Assembly (NCBI GenBank): GCA_003648875.1
Contig: QMQC01000090.1
Coordinates: forward strand, 1 to 7,131
DNA length: 7,131 nt
Reading direction: 5' to 3'
Source of the DNA: Actinomycetota bacterium
GTDB taxonomy: Bacteria; Actinomycetota; Acidimicrobiia; Spongiisociales; UBA5794
Of the stretch, positions 4,056-7,131 are shown in pieces. Position 1 is the first letter of the stretch. Every line of letters begins with the position of its first letter. The position numbers and the translations under genes are program-made. The notes beneath the pieces were generated by a model. The model was not told the DNA's origin. It ran no database searches and saw nothing but the letters and a program-made list of their open reading frames with translations.

Positions 4056-6833
4056 ACTCGCCAGGCAAGCGTCGCTGCGGTCGTTGTTTCCGACGACTCC
4101 GGCAGGCTTGACGCCACCCTCACCGCTGTCGACCAGCAAGTGTACGGGCTTGGTGATGTCGTGGTGGTCGGTACGGCAACAGGCATCCGTTCCACAACGG
4201 TGGGCGCCGAGGTGACGGTCAGGCAAACCCTCTCGGAGGCTGTTGAGACGATTGGGACTTCCGCCGAGTTCCTTTGGATCGTGGCGGAGGGAGCGATTCC
4301 GAAGCCGGATGCTCTTGGTGCAGCGATCGGGGATGCGGAACGTACCCAATCGGGCATCGTCGGTTCCAAGATCGTCGGTGTCGATGGCTCCCTGATCTCA
4401 GTCGGGCTGGTGACCGATGCATTCGGTGTCCCGTACTCCGGGCTTGATCGATCAGAGGTCGATCAGGGTCAGTATGACGTGGTTAGGGACGTCGCCGCAG
4501 TCTCCGGGATTGCGCTTCTGGTACGACGCGACCTCCTGGCCGGACTCGGAGGTGTCGACGTGTCGATGGCGCGACGGGCTGCATCCATCGATCTTGCACA
4601 AAGGGCGAGACTCATGGGTGCACGCATCGCGGTGAGCCCTGCCTCTGAAGTGATCTATGACACTGATGCTCATACAGACTCGCGTTGGCGTGAGGAAGCT
4701 GGTCGGATTCGAGGAATGATCAAGGCGTACAGTCCTCTCACACTCCTGTGGGCTGTGCCTCTTGACTTCTTCATCGGGCTCATTGAGGTAATCGCGTCGA
4801 TCTTCTTCGGTCGGTGGCACGGATTCGACTTCGTCAAGTCCTGGGGATGGAACCTTGTTTCCCTCCCGAACACCGTCGCGGCACGTCGACGTGCGAGATC
4901 TGGTCGCGTCGTCGGTGATGAGGACCTGTTCCGCTACCAACGCAGAGGCAGCGTCAAGATCGCCAGGCTTTCGAGCGCTTCTATGCGGTCGCTGCGGTCC
5001 AGGCTCCCCGGTGACGATCGGTTCAGCGTTGAGTCGATCGGTGACGAGATTCGCCAACCTGCATTCGTCGTCGGTGCTCTTGCCTTGTTGTTTGTGTTGA
5101 TGTCCGCTCGCAATATCTGGTCGGACGGATTCCCGGCGGTTGGTTTCGCGCTGCCACTGCCGACAATCGGCAGTGATGTCTTGAACGCCTACGGTGGGGG
5201 ATGGAATCCTGCGGGTCTCGGGAGCGCTGAGCCGCTCAGACCTCTCCTTGCGATTGCGGGGTTGGCGAAACTCATAACGCTGAACGCAGTGTCATTGCCG
5301 GAGTACCTCTTGGGGGCGGGGGCAATGCTTGCAGGCATCTGGGGAGTGACGCGGCTTCTCAGGACTTGGTCGATTTCGGCCGCACCGGGGCTGATCGCCG
5401 GTGTCGTCTATGTTGCAGGACCAGCGGCTCAGGGAATCGCGGGAAACACCCACCTGGGGACGCTTCTTGCCCTTGGTGTTCTGCCTTGGACTCTGCGCCT
5501 CGTCTTGAAGCCGGTTGCGGATGGGAGCTGGGTTTTCGCTTCCCGAATCGCTGCGGTTATTCTCACCTTTGGACTCCTTGGGGCTCTCTCACCTCTGCTT
5601 CTGGCAGTTCCCGCTCCGGTCATCCTCATCTACGCGCTCTTCAGATTCACCGACGGAGACGCCTGGCGAGGCTTCATCCTGTCCCTTGTAGGTGTCGCCG
5701 GTGGTGCAATGCTGCTCAGCCCCTGGATCTGGTCGGCGAATTTCACGAGGATCGTCCGTCAAGGGTATGCGTACTGGCATCTGTCTTCGATCGTTGCAGT
5801 GGCGGCCGCTGTGGTTCTCGTTGCTGCTGTCCTGGGCGCAAAGCGTTCTCTCGGTCTCGTTGCAGGGTGGGGCGCTCTCCTCGCGGGTATTGGTTTGCTC
5901 GGGACTCGCTCCGGAGATTTCGGGTATGGAGCCGAGTTCGAGTCTGCCGCTCTCGCCGTCTTGAGCCTTGGTGTCGCAATCGCCATCGGCGTCGTTGCCC
6001 AATCCCTCGCCGCGCCCGATGCCGGCGGCTGGAGGAGGTTCGTCATGGGCATTGGTGCCGTGGGTGTCCTCTTCCTCGTTGTTGCTTCGCTGACGATCGT
6101 GCTCGGAGGACGAATAGGCCTTCCTGGTGACCGTTTCAAATCGGCTTTCGAGTTCACGCTTGCGACAGAAGGCCAAGCTGAGGTTTCAAGGATCCTCGTC
6201 GTCGGCCCCCCGGAGCTGTTGCCCGGAGATTCCCGGATCATTGAAGGTGGTGCCTATCGCGTCGTTTCAGCACCGGTTCCCGATCTGGCCGAAGCACGTC
6301 TCGCGGACAAGCTGGCACTCGATGAAATGCTCGAGGAGAAGCTGGCTTTGGTCATTTCGGGTGAGACGAAACGAGCCGGTGGAGAACTCTCCCTGTTTGG
6401 AATCCGGTGGATCGTTGTGATGGGGGACAGTCGTGGCCAGGACGCAACCCCCGCATCAACCGCTTGGAGAGATGTGTTCGCTGGCCAACTCGATCTGCTC
6501 CCCCTGACTGCGTCGCTTGAGAACGCTGTGTGGGTCACAGACATCCAACCCGTCTCGCGGGCACTCACCACTGGGGGAAATGCCTGGCCGAGGGAGGGTT
6601 GGACCTATCGGGGCGATCCTGAACCTGGCAGGCGCGTGTTTGTTGCTGAAAACCCTGATGAAGGTTGGGGTCCTGGTCCAAGGCTCACCACCGATTCCTT
6701 GAATGAGATTTCGGCCGATGATGGAGTTGCTGTCTACACCCCGAACCAGCGTGCGAGAACACAGGCAGTGTTCGTGTTGGTCGCCGTCGTGCTATTGATC
6801 GGAATGGCGATGCTGGGGAGGAGCCGAACATGA
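4041..6833 (+). CDS. GT2-like large polytopic membrane protein (envelope locus)
   Basis: A 930-residue protein. Residues about 8-210 form a glycosyltransferase family 2-like GT-A domain beginning with the VAAVVVSDD strand and containing the family landmarks DQGQYDVVRDV (141-151), SGIALLVRRDLL and LGGVD (169-173). The membrane part follows: hydrophobic stretches near 231-256, 339-356, 401-438, 448-489, 502-535, 543-562, 583-621, 635-655 and 667-690, perhaps 12-14 segments in all. A soluble, probably extracytoplasmic domain lies at about 691-905, then a final helix at 907-925 with a short basic tail. This architecture matches long actinobacterial proteins annotated as glycosyltransferase family 2, probably acting in envelope glycan assembly. 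Unusually, the acidic motifs expected for metal and sugar binding are missing: the place of the DD/DxD reads VAEGAIP (81-87), and the later acidic motif reads MARRAAS (176-182). The domain may be catalytically dead. ATG 4041 or 4047 may be used. Its end overlaps the next gene by 4 bp. Confidence 0.85.
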   Translation: MSMTHTRQASVAAVVVSDDSGRLDATLTAVDQQVYGLGDVVVVGTATGIRSTTVGAEVTVRQTLSEAVETIGTSAEFLWIVAEGAIPKPDALGAAIGDAERTQSGIVGSKIVGVDGSLISVGLVTDAFGVPYSGLDRSEVDQGQYDVVRDVAAVSGIALLVRRDLLAGLGGVDVSMARRAASIDLAQRARLMGARIAVSPASEVIYDTDAHTDSRWREEAGRIRGMIKAYSPLTLLWAVPLDFFIGLIEVIASIFFGRWHGFDFVKSWGWNLVSLPNTVAARRRARSGRVVGDEDLFRYQRRGSVKIARLSSASMRSLRSRLPGDDRFSVESIGDEIRQPAFVVGALALLFVLMSARNIWSDGFPAVGFALPLPTIGSDVLNAYGGGWNPAGLGSAEPLRPLLAIAGLAKLITLNAVSLPEYLLGAGAMLAGIWGVTRLLRTWSISAAPGLIAGVVYVAGPAAQGIAGNTHLGTLLALGVLPWTLRLVLKPVADGSWVFASRIAAVILTFGLLGALSPLLLAVPAPVILIYALFRFTDGDAWRGFILSLVGVAGGAMLLSPWIWSANFTRIVRQGYAYWHLSSIVAVAAAVVLVAAVLGAKRSLGLVAGWGALLAGIGLLGTRSGDFGYGAEFESAALAVLSLGVAIAIGVVAQSLAAPDAGGWRRFVMGIGAVGVLFLVVASLTIVLGGRIGLPGDRFKSAFEFTLATEGQAEVSRILVVGPPELLPGDSRIIEGGAYRVVSAPVPDLAEARLADKLALDEMLEEKLALVISGETKRAGGELSLFGIRWIVVMGDSRGQDATPASTAWRDVFAGQLDLLPLTASLENAVWVTDIQPVSRALTTGGNAWPREGWTYRGDPEPGRRVFVAENPDEGWGPGPRLTTDSLNEISADDGVAVYTPNQRARTQAVFVLVAVVLLIGMAMLGRSRT

Positions 6834-7131
6834 GACGAGGACTGCTGTTCATGCTGGCAGTCATCGCAGCGGCTGTCGGCGTGATCCAGGTAGCTCCACC
6901 GCCGGGGGAGGGACCTGTCTTCGGAGCCGTCGATGTTGTGGAACCCGACGGAGCGGTCGCTAGTCCCAGCGTCTGGTACTGCCCCTGGGTCGAGGCGGGC
7001 GATGTCGTCGACACGGACATCCTGGTCGCGACAGATGTCGATGTCGATGTCACGCTGACGCTGCTGGATCCCCTCACCAACGAGGCTCCGACCGTCACTG
7101 AGTACAGCGTCGTTGGACCCGGCGCGGCAGG
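6830..7131 (+). CDS. membrane-anchored secreted protein, probably DUF5719 family, 5' part
   Basis: An open frame starts at ATG 6830 and runs off the right edge without a stop, giving 100 codons. A strong ribosome site, GGGGAGGAG at 6815-6823, lies 6 nt before the ATG, and the ATGA overlap with the previous stop indicates translational coupling. The N-terminus (MRRGLLFML then Ala/Val-rich to about residue 22) is a signal peptide or single membrane anchor; a Pro-rich PPPGEGP linker follows, so the rest should be outside the membrane. A lone Cys sits in VWYCPW at about residues 52-57, followed by acidic beta-strand-like sequence. In Actinobacteria, DUF5719 proteins of this design commonly follow the long GT2 membrane gene, and the early CP motif agrees. 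The family assignment rests mainly on position and N-terminal layout; the gene is truncated by the window edge. Confidence 0.7.
   Translation, partial: MRRGLLFMLAVIAAAVGVIQVAPPPGEGPVFGAVDVVEPDGAVASPSVWYCPWVEAGDVVDTDILVATDVDVDVTLTLLDPLTNEAPTVTEYSVVGPGAA

Noticed and set aside
4056..4349. N-terminal extension of the cofD frame upstream of ATG 4055 (98 extra residues)
   Set aside because: It is Arg-, His- and Asp-rich, resembles no part of the CofD family, and lies antisense to the well-supported GT2-like domain.
4443..4472. Cluster of GATC/CGATC sites and a short TCGATCAG duplication
   Set aside because: GATC is frequent throughout the window from Asp-, Ile- and Arg-type codons; the cluster lies in conserved coding sequence and is not organised like an origin or operator.
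5366..6130. Plus-strand frame of 254 codons inside the GT2-like gene
   Set aside because: An out-of-frame translation dominated by Arg, Cys and Ser, as expected from reading a hydrophobic-coding GC-rich stretch in the wrong frame.
7038..7055. GATGTC triplet-pair tandem repeat (three copies) in the right-edge gene
   Set aside because: It encodes DVDVDV in a beta-rich acidic protein; three copies in frame are readily explained by protein composition and show no sign of a functional repeat.

Overview
The window looks like part of an actinobacterial chromosome, probably a lineage such as Acidimicrobiia rather than a very GC-rich Streptomyces or Mycobacterium. The grounds are coenzyme F420 biosynthesis genes, a DUF222/13E12-type HNH endonuclease, an actinobacterial-style Fpg/Nei glycosylase, a long GT2-plus-membrane protein typical of actinobacterial envelope loci, moderate GC, and several genes without clear Shine-Dalgarno sites. 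The taxonomic placement is inference from gene content only.

Layout. Bases 1-254 (+) hold the 3' end of an NAD-dependent sugar-nucleotide epimerase of the GalE type. A 66-bp gap follows with a 9-bp direct repeat and a possible leaderless promoter. A complete DUF222-HNH endonuclease gene lies at 321-1433 (+). Next comes a 65-bp convergent spacer packed with inverted and direct repeats built on a GAACYTC core. On the minus strand, transcribed from about 4055 down to 1499, is a tight three-gene operon: cofD/fbiA, cofE and an Fpg/Nei-family DNA glycosylase. Its members overlap by 4 bp and 1 bp. Divergent from cofD, almost head to head, a 930-residue GT2-like polytopic membrane protein starts at 4041 (+). 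It overlaps by 4 bp (ATGA) a gene that runs off the right edge and is probably a DUF5719-type membrane-anchored secreted protein. No stretch over 300 bp lacks a gene. I saw no tRNA, rRNA, CRISPR array or insertion sequence.

How the genes work together. CofD makes F420-0 (or its dehydro form) from FO, and CofE adds glutamates to it, so the two are consecutive steps of F420 maturation. The coupled DNA glycosylase would remove oxidised bases; why it sits in this operon is not evident. The rightward pair and the left-edge epimerase point to cell-envelope glycan functions.

The points most worth a second look are these. The GT2-like protein keeps its fold-level sequence but appears to have lost its acidic catalytic motifs. 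CofE ends exactly at the linker where actinobacterial FbiB would continue into its nitroreductase domain. The glycosylase has substitutions at DNA-contacting and wedge positions. The divergent start codons leave no intergenic space. The convergent spacer has an unexplained repeat cluster. I did not find a clearly new defence or mobile system here.
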